Shown here piece by piece: positions 1-7,857 of a DNA stretch of 64,000 bases; the first letter of the stretch is position 1; every line of letters begins with the position of its first letter. The translations under genes were made by a program, and so were the position numbers. Below the pieces are notes generated by a model. That model worked only from the letters and a program-made list of their open reading frames with translations. It had not been told where the DNA came from and ran no database searches. The DNA comes from an uncultured Alistipes sp. Lineage in GTDB: Bacteria; Bacteroidota; Bacteroidia; Bacteroidales; Rikenellaceae. Location of the stretch: NCBI GenBank assembly GCA_944321945.1, contig CALUNE010000002.1, positions 222,287 through 286,286 on the forward strand, written 5' to 3'.

Positions 1-2
1 AG

Positions 3-410
3 TCGGTGGACAGCGCCCGGCTGGCCGAGGCCATCCAGAAGGAGGCGGCCAAATACGACCGCGTGATCGACATCCTGCTCGAAATCCACGTGGCGCAGGA
101 GGAGACCAAAACGGGTTGGAATCTCGACGAACTGCGCGACTATCTGGCCGGAGCACCCTTTGCCGGGCTGCCCAACCTGCGTGTGCGCGGTGTGATGGGC
201 ATTGCCACCAATACGGACGACCAGGCGGTCATTCGTCACGACTTCGAGGCGCTGCGCCACTGCTTCGAGACGCTGCGCCCGCAGTTCGGCGAGGCGTTCG
301 ACACCCTCTCGATGGGCATGTCGCACGACTACCGGCTGGCCGTTGAGTGCGGCTCGACGATGGTGCGCGTCGGCTCGTCGATCTTCGGCGAACGCGACTA
401 CTCGAAATAA
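3..410 (+). CDS. YggS/PLPBP-family pyridoxal phosphate-binding protein, C-terminal part
   Basis: The reading frame is open to the left window edge, so the true start lies outside and only about the last 135 residues are present. The visible part reads like the C-terminal half of the YggS/PROSC family: the IHVAQEETKTGW stretch, the RGVMGIAT segment, and the C-terminal SMGMSHDYRLAVECGSTMVRVGSSIFG block that binds the PLP phosphate. Proteins of this family bind PLP in a single TIM-barrel domain and take part in vitamin B6 and amino-acid homeostasis; no enzymatic reaction is firmly assigned. It ends in a normal TAA shortly before proC, a neighbour often seen with yggS. Confidence 0.9.
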   Translation, partial: SVDSARLAEAIQKEAAKYDRVIDILLEIHVAQEETKTGWNLDELRDYLAGAPFAGLPNLRVRGVMGIATNTDDQAVIRHDFEALRHCFETLRPQFGEAFDTLSMGMSHDYRLAVECGSTMVRVGSSIFGERDYSK

Positions 411-477
411 CGGATTGTTCAATCCGGTTGCCGAGGCGGCTTTCACGGCGCGGCAACCGCCCTATTTTGATATGCTT

Positions 478-1254
478 ATGAAAATCGGATTCATCGGATT
501 CGGAAACATGGCCCAGGCGCTGGCCCGCGGACTGGTGCGCGGTGGTGCCGTCGAGGCCGACCGGATCGGGGCCTGCGCCCGCGATCGGGCCAAACTGCAA
601 CGCAATACGGAGCCCTATGGCTACCGGGGCTTTGATACGGCGGCCGAGGTTGCCGCGTTTGCCGACGTGGTCATCATCGCCGTGAAACCCTATCAGGTCG
701 AGGGGGTGGTCACGCCGGTCAGGGAGTTGCTGAAAACCAAGGTGGTAGTTTCGGTGGCTGCCGGTGTGACGTTCGACGATTACGAGCAGATGCTCGCCCC
801 CGGTACGGCCCACTTGAGCACCTGTCCCAATACACCGGTTGCGGTGTGTGAGGGCATCGTGGTTTTCGAACGCCGCCACTCGCTCTCGGACGAACAGCTG
901 GCTGCCCTTCAGGAGCTCTTCTCGCACGTGGGACTGGTACTGTCGGTCGATACCTCGCTGCTGGGTGTGGCTGGCACCGTCTGCGGATGCAGCCCGGCCT
1001 TTGTGGCAATGTTCATCGAGGCGCTGGCCGATGCGGCGCTCAAGTACGGCATCCCGCGGGCCGATGCCTACCGGATGGTGAGCCAGATGATCGTCGGCAC
1101 GGGCAAGCTCCAGCTTGAGACGGGCGAGCATCCCGGGGCGATGAAGGATGCGGTCTGCTCGCCGGGCGGCACGACGATCGTCGGGGTCTCGGAACTCGAA
1201 CGCGAGGGGTTCCGCGGATCGGTCATCGCGGCCATCGATGCCATTCTGGGCTGA
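478..1254 (+). CDS. proC: Pyrroline-5-carboxylate reductase
   Basis: Last step of proline synthesis: NAD(P)H-dependent reduction of 1-pyrroline-5-carboxylate to proline in the cytosol. The product of 258 residues has the usual length. The N-terminus MKIGFIGFGNMAQALARG is a classic Rossmann dinucleotide-binding start (GxGxxA/G). The C-terminal signature region (VCGCSPAFVAMFIEALADA, then CSPGGTTIVGVSELE) is the dimerisation/substrate domain of P5CR. An ATG two codons upstream (472) is also possible; 478 puts the Rossmann strand directly at the N-terminus as in the family. It follows the yggS-family gene by 67 bases and is closed by a strong hairpin at 1281-1318. Confidence 0.95.
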   Translation: MKIGFIGFGNMAQALARGLVRGGAVEADRIGACARDRAKLQRNTEPYGYRGFDTAAEVAAFADVVIIAVKPYQVEGVVTPVRELLKTKVVVSVAAGVTFDDYEQMLAPGTAHLSTCPNTPVAVCEGIVVFERRHSLSDEQLAALQELFSHVGLVLSVDTSLLGVAGTVCGCSPAFVAMFIEALADAALKYGIPRADAYRMVSQMIVGTGKLQLETGEHPGAMKDAVCSPGGTTIVGVSELEREGFRGSVIAAIDAILG

Positions 1255-1280
1255 TTCATCCCGGGGAGGTTTTCCGCAAA

Positions 1281-1318
1281 AGAGAAGCCCGGACCGCACA
1301 TACGGTCCGGGCTTCTCT
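1281..1318. terminator. Bidirectional hairpin between proC and the M23 peptidase gene
   Basis: Perfect 16-bp stem (1281-1296 with 1303-1318) and a 6-base loop, between convergent genes. There is no long T-run on the plus strand. A 13-base copy of the 3' arm region (CGGGCTTCTCTGG, 1308-1320) is repeated at 1324-1336, just before the convergent stop codon. Confidence 0.75.
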
Positions 1319-1337
1319 GGATTCGGGCTTCTCTGGC

Positions 1338-2540
1338 TTATCTGACGCGCAGCGAGCGGCCGATGCGCAGAATGGTTGTCGATTTGATCCCATTCAGCCG
1401 GCAAATGTTCGATACGGTGGTTCCGTAGCGGCGGGCGATGGCACCCAACGTATCGCCCGAGCGGATTTTGTGATAGCGCATGGCGGCCTTTTCGGCAGCC
1501 TCCTTCTTGTCCTGCTCTTCGTTGGCGATCTCGTCCTCGAAATCCTGTCCGGCATTGGAGTTGATGCTGAAGAAGGATTTCTTCAGGAGGAAGGTTTCGC
1601 GGCAGAGCATGCCGTTCTTGAAATCGATCAGCCGTTCGGGGTCGAAAGCCTGTCCGTAGTAGCGGGTTTCGAAATGGAGATGCGGGCCGGTCGAGCGACC
1701 CGTCGAGCCGCCCTTGCCGATGATGTGTCCGGCCTCGACCCAGTCGCCGGGTTTTACGAGCCGTTCCGAGAGGTGGCCGTAGTAGGTTTCCAGACCGTTG
1801 TCGTGGCGGATGATGACCAGGTTGCCGTATCCGCGGACATACTGCGAGATACGCACCCGTCCGCAGAAGGTTGCATAAACCGGTTCGCCCATTTTGAGCG
1901 GCAGGTCGACGCCCTGATGGCGGCGTCCGCGGCGGGGTCCGTACTTGCCGCGGGGATTTACGGCTCCGCGATAGGGATAGTGGTAGCTTTTCGTCGAATC
2001 GATCAGGTCGATGACCACCGACTGGGGCATGCCGGCGATGCTGACATCCTTATAGGGGAAAAGCGTGGTTGTGTCCCAGTATTTTTCGAAGATGGTGCTG
2101 TCCTTGGCCACGGCGCGGTTGCGGGCGTATTTCCAGGTGTTGTTGCCGTAGAGAATGACATAGAGGGCGTCATTTCCGGAGTTGAGCGTATCGATGACCG
2201 TCAGACCGGCGGTGTCGAACGTCGATTCGATCTCCTTGCGGCGCAGGCGGAGCTGCAGGTTGGCCACCGAATCTTCGGCGGCCTGTTTGGGATCCACCGC
2301 CGTCGAGGCCCCCGTTGAGCGGGAGGTTCGGGCTTCGAGCTGCGTCTGCATGTTGTCGAGCAGGGTTTGCAGCGAATCGATGGCGACGCTCTGCACGTCG
2401 GAGAGCCGGCGCAGCGAATCGGCCTCGGCCATTGCTTCGATGGTCTGTTCCTGGAGTTGGGCCCGTGTGGGACGGGGCGAACGGGCTTCGGCCGTAGCGG
2501 TCAGTGCGACGACCGCAAGGGGCAGCAGGTATTTTTTCAT
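1338..2540 (-). CDS. Secreted M23-family metallopeptidase with C-terminal LysM domain
   Basis: Predicted peptidoglycan endopeptidase or amidase activator. Residues 1-19 (MKKYLLPLAVVALTATAEA) form a Sec signal peptide. Residues about 25-105 are a helical, probably coiled-coil region. The M23/LytM domain covers about 185-300 and keeps the zinc ligands H208 and D212 (HQGVD) and the HLH motif at 287-289. A LysM domain (about 355-400, YHKIRSGDTLGAIARRYG) should bind peptidoglycan. A linker rich in E and K (about 330-355) joins the two. All visible zinc ligands are present, so an active peptidase is more likely than an inactive EnvC/NlpD-like regulator. It is the last gene of the minus-strand cluster from yicC, 99 bases after the DUF3109 gene. 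Confidence 0.9.
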   Translation of the reverse strand: MKKYLLPLAVVALTATAEARSPRPTRAQLQEQTIEAMAEADSLRRLSDVQSVAIDSLQTLLDNMQTQLEARTSRSTGASTAVDPKQAAEDSVANLQLRLRRKEIESTFDTAGLTVIDTLNSGNDALYVILYGNNTWKYARNRAVAKDSTIFEKYWDTTTLFPYKDVSIAGMPQSVVIDLIDSTKSYHYPYRGAVNPRGKYGPRRGRRHQGVDLPLKMGEPVYATFCGRVRISQYVRGYGNLVIIRHDNGLETYYGHLSERLVKPGDWVEAGHIIGKGGSTGRSTGPHLHFETRYYGQAFDPERLIDFKNGMLCRETFLLKKSFFSINSNAGQDFEDEIANEEQDKKEAAEKAAMRYHKIRSGDTLGAIARRYGTTVSNICRLNGIKSTTILRIGRSLRVR

Positions 2541-2639
2541 CTTTTGTTTTTCATTTTCGGGGTGTCGCCTGAGAGGACACCTATATTGTATAAGGTTCTG
2601 TCGGGGTTATTCCGGCAGCAGCCGGTCCGGGCATTATGT

Positions 2640-3212
2640 CTATTGCTTTTTCAGCAATTTTTCGGCGGCCTCGAGCGCCTGGTAGAAATCTTCGCCGAAA
2701 CGACGGATGATCGGTTCGCGCAGGGCCTTGTAGACCGGAATTCCGAGTTTGGCGCCGCATCTCCGGGCCGGTTCGCATACCGACCAGCGGTGGTAGTTCA
2801 GTCCGATGCTCCCGTTCGAGAAGCGCATCAGCCGGATCGGATAGAGGTGGCACGAGATCGGTTTGCGAAAGGTCGTCTTACCCTCCTGCCAGGCCTTTTC
2901 GATGGCGCATAACGTCACGCCGTTCTCCTGGTAGGCGTAGGCACACTGGGCGTCGTTGACCAGCGGAGTGGTCCGGTCGCCCTCCTCGTCGAGGACCATG
3001 AATCCCTGCCGTTCGACGGCATCGACGCCTTCGCCGGTCATGTAGTGGCGGTAATTCGGGTATTCGCGGCGGAGGATCTCCACCTCGTCGGCCTCGAGCG
3101 GCGCCCCGGCATTGCCTTCGACGCAGCAGATGCCCTTGCATTGCGCCAGGTCGCACGCGAAGCATTCGCGCAGCAGATCGACGCTCACGATCTTGTCATC
3201 GATTTCGATCAT
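2640..3212 (-). CDS. DUF3109 family cysteine-rich protein
   Basis: 190 residues. The conserved Cys pattern is visible: CFACDLAQCKGICCVEG near the N-terminus, then single cysteines in AQCAYAY, VTLCAIEKAW, ISCHLYPIR and VCEPARRCG. This matches DUF3109, a Bacteroidetes family related to the YkgJ/Fe-S- or zinc-chelating Cys-rich proteins; the cysteines suggest metal or cluster binding (inference). No function is established. Its ATG overlaps the ddl stop by four bases (ATGA), so it is translationally coupled to the D-Ala-D-Ala ligase gene. Confidence 0.9.
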   Translation of the reverse strand: MIEIDDKIVSVDLLRECFACDLAQCKGICCVEGNAGAPLEADEVEILRREYPNYRHYMTGEGVDAVERQGFMVLDEEGDRTTPLVNDAQCAYAYQENGVTLCAIEKAWQEGKTTFRKPISCHLYPIRLMRFSNGSIGLNYHRWSVCEPARRCGAKLGIPVYKALREPIIRRFGEDFYQALEAAEKLLKKQ

Positions 3213-4192
3213 TTGCGGCAGGTATCGGCGATAATCAGGTCATACAGTTCCCCGAGCGACAAGCCCATCTGGCGGACCTGTTTCGGGACGATGCTTCCGG
3301 CGCTCATGCCCGGGATCGAGTTCAGTTCGATGAAGTAGGGCTTTCCTTCGGGGGTGACGATGAAGTCGACCCTCACGACGCCCGAGCAGCGGCATAGCCG
3401 GTAGGCCTCGCGTGTCATGCGGTTCAGTTCGGCGCGCACCTCGTCCGGGATCGGGGCCGGGGTGATCTCCTCCGAGCGGCCGGCCGTGTATTTGGCCTCG
3501 TAGTCGAAGAAGTCGTTCTTGGGGACGATCTCCGTAACGGGGAAGATGTACTCGCGCTCGCGCGTAACGAGGATTCCGCAGCCCATTTCGCGCCCCGTGA
3601 TGCACTCTTCGACGAGGATTTCGTCGCCCTGGGCGAAGGCCGCGTCGATGGCCGCGGGCAGCTCTTCGGCCGTGTGGACCTTCGTCACGCCGAACGACGA
3701 ACCGTTGGCATTGGGCTTCACGAAGAGCGGCAGACCCAGCTCGGCGACGATTGCATCCGTATCATACCGTTCGCCGCGGCGCAGAAAGCGTTCGCGGGCC
3801 AGGTTGACATGTCCGGCCAGTGTGCGCTTGGTGGTGATCTTGTCGAAGGTTACGACCGACGAGACCATCGAGCACGACGAATAGGGAATGCCCATCATGT
3901 CGAGATAGCCCTGCAGCCGTCCGTCTTCGCCCGGCGTACCGTGGATGAGGATCAGGGCGTAGTCGAAAATCCGGTGTTCGCCGTCGATCGTGATCGAGAA
4001 GTCGTTCTTGTCGACCTGCCACTGCCGGCCGTCGGGCGAGGTGTGGTGCCAGTCGCGGTGATGGAGGTCGATGACCGTGATATCGTATTTCGAGTGATCG
4101 AGCGCCGCTTCGATCTGCGCGGCACTTTGCAGGGCGATTTCCCGCTCGGGGGAGTCGCCGCCCGCCAGGAGGGCGATCTTCAAACGTGTCAT
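3209..4192 (-). CDS. ddl: D-alanine--D-alanine ligase
   Basis: ATP-grasp enzyme that joins two D-alanines for the peptidoglycan stem peptide in the cytosol. 327 residues, normal length. N-terminus LKIALLAGGDSPEREIALQSA matches the Ddl signature with the SxE substrate loop. The ATP-grasp core includes PLFVKPNANGSSFGVTKV, EILVEECITGREMGCGIL, and the metal-binding VRVDFIVTPEGKPYFIELNSIPGMSAGSIVPK near the end. I chose the ATG at 4192; an in-frame open stretch upstream to 4324 lies inside nadD and is a shadow. It starts 2 bases after nadD ends and overlaps the DUF3109 gene. Confidence 0.95.
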   Translation of the reverse strand: MTRLKIALLAGGDSPEREIALQSAAQIEAALDHSKYDITVIDLHHRDWHHTSPDGRQWQVDKNDFSITIDGEHRIFDYALILIHGTPGEDGRLQGYLDMMGIPYSSCSMVSSVVTFDKITTKRTLAGHVNLARERFLRRGERYDTDAIVAELGLPLFVKPNANGSSFGVTKVHTAEELPAAIDAAFAQGDEILVEECITGREMGCGILVTREREYIFPVTEIVPKNDFFDYEAKYTAGRSEEITPAPIPDEVRAELNRMTREAYRLCRCSGVVRVDFIVTPEGKPYFIELNSIPGMSAGSIVPKQVRQMGLSLGELYDLIIADTCRK

Positions 4193-4194
4193 TT

Positions 4195-5007
4195 TCAGGG
4201 ATTGTATATGTCTTTGTATCGGAATTCGAAGATTTCCTGCACCATCCGGGCGAACTGCCGGGCCTCGACATGTTCGGCGTCGATGCGCAGTACGGCGTTG
4301 AAGTCGTTCAGCGCCGGGCCCCATTCGCTGAGCCGGTAGTGGAGTTTTCCGCGTTCGAGCAGCAGGTCGACGTCATCGGGGTGTTCGGCCAGCCGTTCGG
4401 TGAGGGCGGCGATACGGGTTGCGGGGCTCCAGAGCCCCTTTTTGCGGATATATTCGATGACTTTCGGGTCGAGCATCGTCGAGACATCCTCGCCGCGGGC
4501 CATGCGTTCGCGGACATCCGTGGCGGCGAAGTCCTGCAGCGGAGCGCCGTCGAGCAGCGTGATGCGCTCTTCGAATCCCGGGACAGCCTCGCCGCCGCGT
4601 CGCGGGTAGACGTAGACCGGATAGTCGAGAATCCGCTCATACTCCTTCCACCCTTTCAGACCGGCGATCTGGTCGCTGCCCATCAGCACCGAGAACTCCA
4701 TCTGCGCGCCGAAGTTCTCTTGCAGATAGCGCAGCGTGTCGATCGTGTAGGAGGGTTTCGGGAGCAGGAACTCCACCACCGAGGGTTTGATGCGCTCGGG
4801 GTATTTCGATCCCTGGCAGGCGATTTCGGCCATTTCGAAGCGGTCGAGTTCGGGGGCCAGCTCCTCTTCCTGCTTGTAGGGGCTCTGGGGCGAGACGATC
4901 AGCGCCACCTCGTCGCAGAGACCTGCGTCCAGGACATATTCGGCCAGCGCCGTGTGGCCCTTGTGGATCGGATTGAACGACCCGAAGTAGAGCATTTCGC
5001 GTTTCAT
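4195..5007 (-). CDS. nadD: Nicotinate-nucleotide adenylyltransferase with C-terminal TPR-like extension
   Basis: Adenylylates nicotinate mononucleotide to deamido-NAD in NAD synthesis. The catalytic domain (residues 1 to about 193) has the nucleotidyltransferase motif FGSFNPIHKGH (HxGH at 15-18), VSPQSPYKQ, the PSYTIDTLRYL segment, and FAATDVRERMARGEDVSTML, the ISSTxIR-like region. The domain ends near YIRKKGLW, the usual C-terminus. About 75 further residues follow (LAEHPDDVDLLLERGKLHYRLSEWGPALNDFNAVL) that read as one to two tetratricopeptide repeats; this is not part of the usual NadD. The ATG at 5007 is preferred over a TTG at 5022, which would overlap gmk. Confidence 0.92.
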   Translation of the reverse strand: MKREMLYFGSFNPIHKGHTALAEYVLDAGLCDEVALIVSPQSPYKQEEELAPELDRFEMAEIACQGSKYPERIKPSVVEFLLPKPSYTIDTLRYLQENFGAQMEFSVLMGSDQIAGLKGWKEYERILDYPVYVYPRRGGEAVPGFEERITLLDGAPLQDFAATDVRERMARGEDVSTMLDPKVIEYIRKKGLWSPATRIAALTERLAEHPDDVDLLLERGKLHYRLSEWGPALNDFNAVLRIDAEHVEARQFARMVQEIFEFRYKDIYNP

Positions 5008-5011
5008 GGGG

Positions 5012-5575
5012 CTAACGGGCAAAAAATTCGTCGAGAATCCGGCAGGCTTCGGCCACGGCCTCGTCCAGACGGTCGTTGACCACCACGTGGTCGAACTGGG
5101 GAGCCTTCGTCAGTTCGAAGCGGGCCTTGGCCACGCGGCGTTCGATGGCTTCGGGGGCATCCGTGCCGCGTGTGACGAGGCGTCGGCGCAGCTCCTCGAC
5201 CGACGGCGGCATGATGAAGATCGAGCAGGCCGCCTCTCCGAAGATTCCCTTGAGGTTGATGCCGCCCATCACGTCGACATCAAAGACGATGACGTGTCCC
5301 TTGGCCCAGATGCGTTCCACTTCGCTGCGCAGCGTACCGTAGCAGGTGCCCTTGTAGACCTCCTCCCACTCGACGAAACGCTCCTCGGCGACGGCCCGTG
5401 CGAACTCCTCCTGCGAGAGAAAGTAATAGTCCACGCCGTTCTGCTCCTGTCCGCGGGGGGCGCGGCTGGTGGCCGAGATCGAGAACTCCAGCTGCGGATA
5501 GCGCGCGAGCAGCTCCCTGACGATCGTGGTCTTGCCCGAGCCGCTCGGGGCCGAAAATATGATGACTTTTCCCAT
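5012..5575 (-). CDS. gmk: Guanylate kinase
   Basis: Phosphorylates GMP to GDP in purine nucleotide metabolism. 187 residues, normal length. P-loop APSGSGKTTI at residues 8-17, GMP-binding region FSISATSRAPRGQEQNGVDYYFLSQEEF, then YGTLRSEVERIWAKGHVIVFDVDVMGGINLK and the lid RLVTRGTDAPEAIERRVAKA. Its stop lies 4 bases before the nadD ATG. The pairing yicC-gmk-nadD is common in Bacteroidetes. The 132 bases upstream (5576-5707), up to yicC, show no gene. Confidence 0.96.
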   Translation of the reverse strand: MGKVIIFSAPSGSGKTTIVRELLARYPQLEFSISATSRAPRGQEQNGVDYYFLSQEEFARAVAEERFVEWEEVYKGTCYGTLRSEVERIWAKGHVIVFDVDVMGGINLKGIFGEAACSIFIMPPSVEELRRRLVTRGTDAPEAIERRVAKARFELTKAPQFDHVVVNDRLDEAVAEACRILDEFFAR

Positions 5576-5707
5576 TTTCTATCGGTATGTCTGCCGGGTT
5601 GTCCGCTTTGTGGGATCGTTGCCAGTCCACAGACCTGCGGGAGCGCCATCGTGAGCTTATCTCCTGCGCGGCGGGCGAAATCCGCGGATCGTTCCGGCGG
5701 CGGTGTT

Positions 5708-6592
5708 TTACAAGATGTTGAGAACCTGCTCCTTGATCTTTTCCAGTTCGTCCTTCATCTTCACGACGAGGATCTGGATGTTCGTTTCGTTGGCCTTCGA
5801 ACCCATCGTATTGATTTCGCGGCCCATCTCCTGGGCGATGAATCCCAGTTTGCGGCCCACGCCCTCCTCCGAGGCGGCCACTTCGCGGAAGTAGCGGCAG
5901 TGGTTCTGCAGGCGGACCTTCTCTTCGGTGATATCGAGCTTCTCGAGGTAGAAGATCATCTCCTGTTCGAGGCGGTTGCGATCGACCTCGACGGCGAGTT
6001 TCGAGAGGTTGTCCAGAATGCGGGCCTTGATGGTCTCGGTGCGGGCCGTCTCGAAGGGCACGACTTCGTTCTTGTACTGTTCGATCAGGTCGACGCGGCG
6101 CAGCAGGTCGGCGATGAGCGTGGCACCCTCCTGCGAGCGGAAGGCGTCGAGTTGCCGGGCAGCGGCCTCGACGGCCGAGAGCAGTGCCGCATGCTCCTCG
6201 TCGGAGATGGTTTCGGTTTCGGTCGAGACCACGTCGGGCAGGCGCATGAGCGTCTGCAGCGCGGCGGCATTCCATGCCTCACCGGAGCCTTCGAGCCCGG
6301 CCGTGCGGGCCGCTTCGCGCAGCTGTGCGGCGTAGGCGGCGAAGACTTCGCGGTTGATGTGGGCCGAGGTCTCGACGACCTGGCTCTCCACCGAGACGAA
6401 GAGGTCGACCTTTCCGCGCTGAAGCAGCCGGGCGACGAGGTTGCGGATTTCGTATTCCGACTGTCGGTAGACGGCCGGGAGTTTTAGTGCGAGGTCCAAC
6501 TGTTTGGAGTTCAGGGATCGGATCTCGACGGTGATCTTCTTGTTCCGGATTACGGCTTCGCCTTTACCGAAGCCGGTCATGGATTTAATCAT
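5708..6592 (-). CDS. YicC family endoribonuclease-like protein
   Basis: 294 residues, full length. N-terminus MIKSMTGFGKGEAVIRNKKITVEIRSLNSKQLDLALKLP and C-terminal block LEQEMIFYLEKLDITEEKVRLQNHCRYF, then KLGFIAQEMGREINTMGSKA, are hallmarks of the YicC/YloC family. E. coli YicC has been described as an endoribonuclease acting on small RNAs; the role here is inferred from family only. It heads the minus-strand cluster towards gmk and shares a divergent promoter region with serC. Confidence 0.92.
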   Translation of the reverse strand: MIKSMTGFGKGEAVIRNKKITVEIRSLNSKQLDLALKLPAVYRQSEYEIRNLVARLLQRGKVDLFVSVESQVVETSAHINREVFAAYAAQLREAARTAGLEGSGEAWNAAALQTLMRLPDVVSTETETISDEEHAALLSAVEAAARQLDAFRSQEGATLIADLLRRVDLIEQYKNEVVPFETARTETIKARILDNLSKLAVEVDRNRLEQEMIFYLEKLDITEEKVRLQNHCRYFREVAASEEGVGRKLGFIAQEMGREINTMGSKANETNIQILVVKMKDELEKIKEQVLNIL

Positions 6593-6617
6593 AGGTCAGC
6601 ATCGCTTGTTTCGGGAA

Positions 6618-6625
6618 CAAAAGTA
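6618..6625 (-). promoter_or_regulatory. Bacteroidetes-type -7 box for yicC
   Basis: TACTTTTG on the minus strand, a full match to TAnnTTTG, 26 bases before the yicC ATG. No convincing -33 element is visible at the expected 19-21-base distance. Confidence 0.55.
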
Positions 6626-6686
6626 GTAAAAACAAATCAAAAAGGAGCGGGAAACCGTCCGGGGTGTAAAATTTATTTGGAAAACC

Positions 6687-6719
6687 TTGCATTTTCCGGG
6701 AATATTTTTTTTATATTTG
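6687..6719 (+). promoter_or_regulatory. Promoter of the serC-serA operon
   Basis: TATATTTG (6712-6719) matches TAnnTTTG; a TTG at 6687-6689 lies 22 bases upstream as a -33 candidate. The surrounding sequence is strongly AT-rich compared with the genes. A leader of roughly 45-50 bases would follow to the serC ATG. Confidence 0.65.
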
Positions 6720-6774
6720 TGTTAGAAAATTAACAGACTGAAATCAAATCATCCAAATCTCATAACAAATCATT

Positions 6775-7848
6775 ATGAAAAAGCACAATTTCAATGCGGG
6801 ACCGTCCATTCTTGCGGACGAAGTGATCGAAAAAGCAGCCAAAGCCGTACTCGATTTTAACGGATCGGGACTTTCGATTCTTTCGATTTCGCACCGTACG
6901 AAGGATTTCGACGCCGTGATGGCAGAGGCCGACGCGCTTTTCCGTGAACTGCTCCACATTCCGGACAATTACAAGATCATCTACCTGGGCGGTGGCGCAA
7001 GCACCTATTTTTATGAGATTCCCGCCAACTTCCTGGGCAAGAAGGCCGGCTACGTCAATACGGGCGTCTGGTCGAAGAAGGCCATCAAGGAGGCCAAACG
7101 CTATGGCGAAGTGGAGGTCGTGGCCTCGTCCGAGGACCGCAACTTCACCTATATCCCCAAGGGTTTCACCATCCCCGAGGATCTGGACTATCTGCACATT
7201 ACCTCCAACAATACGATCTACGGTACGGAATACCACGAGGATCTGACTTCGCCCGTGCCTCTGATCGCCGACATGTCGTCCGACATTCTGTCGCGTCCGG
7301 TCGACGTGACGAAGTATGCCATGATCTACGGCGGTGCGCAGAAGAACCTGGCTCCGGCCGGCGTGGCCTTCGGCATCATCCGCGAAGACATGCTCGACCG
7401 CATCGTGCGCGACCTGCCGACGATGATGTCCTACCGCACGCACGTCGAGAACAACTCGATGTTCAATACGCCTCCTGTCTTCCCGATCTACGTGCTGATG
7501 GAGACGCTGCGCTGGCTGAAGTCGATCGGCGGCGTTGAGGAGATCTACCGCCGCAACCGGGAGAAGGCCGCCCTGCTCTACGACGAGATCGATCGCAATC
7601 CGCTGTTCCGCGGTACGGTCGAGAAGGAGGACCGCTCGCTGATGAACATCTGCTTCGTCATGCAGCCCGGCTACGAGGAGCTGGCTCCCGAATTCCTGGA
7701 GTTCACCAAGAGCCGCGACATCGTCGGCATCAAGGGCCATCGTCTGGTGGGCGGTTTCCGCGCATCGTGCTACAATGCCCTGCCGATCGAGAGCGTGCGC
7801 GTGCTGGTGGAGTGCATGCAGGAGTTTGCGGCCAAACACGCCAAATGA
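6775..7848 (+). CDS. serC: Phosphoserine aminotransferase
   Basis: PLP-dependent transamination between 3-phosphohydroxypyruvate and glutamate, giving O-phosphoserine; it may also serve PLP synthesis. 357 residues, usual length. N-terminus [20 protein letters not shown], the cofactor region [18 protein letters not shown], and the Schiff-base lysine region [21 protein letters not shown] (K in AQKN) are present. The C-terminus contains [17 protein letters not shown], with substrate-binding residues. First gene of the serine operon with its own promoter; serA follows after 9 bases. Confidence 0.96.
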   Translation: MKKHNFNAGPSILADEVIEKAAKAVLDFNGSGLSILSISHRTKDFDAVMAEADALFRELLHIPDNYKIIYLGGGASTYFYEIPANFLGKKAGYVNTGVWSKKAIKEAKRYGEVEVVASSEDRNFTYIPKGFTIPEDLDYLHITSNNTIYGTEYHEDLTSPVPLIADMSSDILSRPVDVTKYAMIYGGAQKNLAPAGVAFGIIREDMLDRIVRDLPTMMSYRTHVENNSMFNTPPVFPIYVLMETLRWLKSIGGVEEIYRRNREKAALLYDEIDRNPLFRGTVEKEDRSLMNICFVMQPGYEELAPEFLEFTKSRDIVGIKGHRLVGGFRASCYNALPIESVRVLVECMQEFAAKHAK

Positions 7849-7857
7849 TCGCTTGAG

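Noticed and set aside
5576-5707. Small gene between yicC and gmk
   Set aside because: No frame with a plausible start and coding character is seen in these 132 bases.
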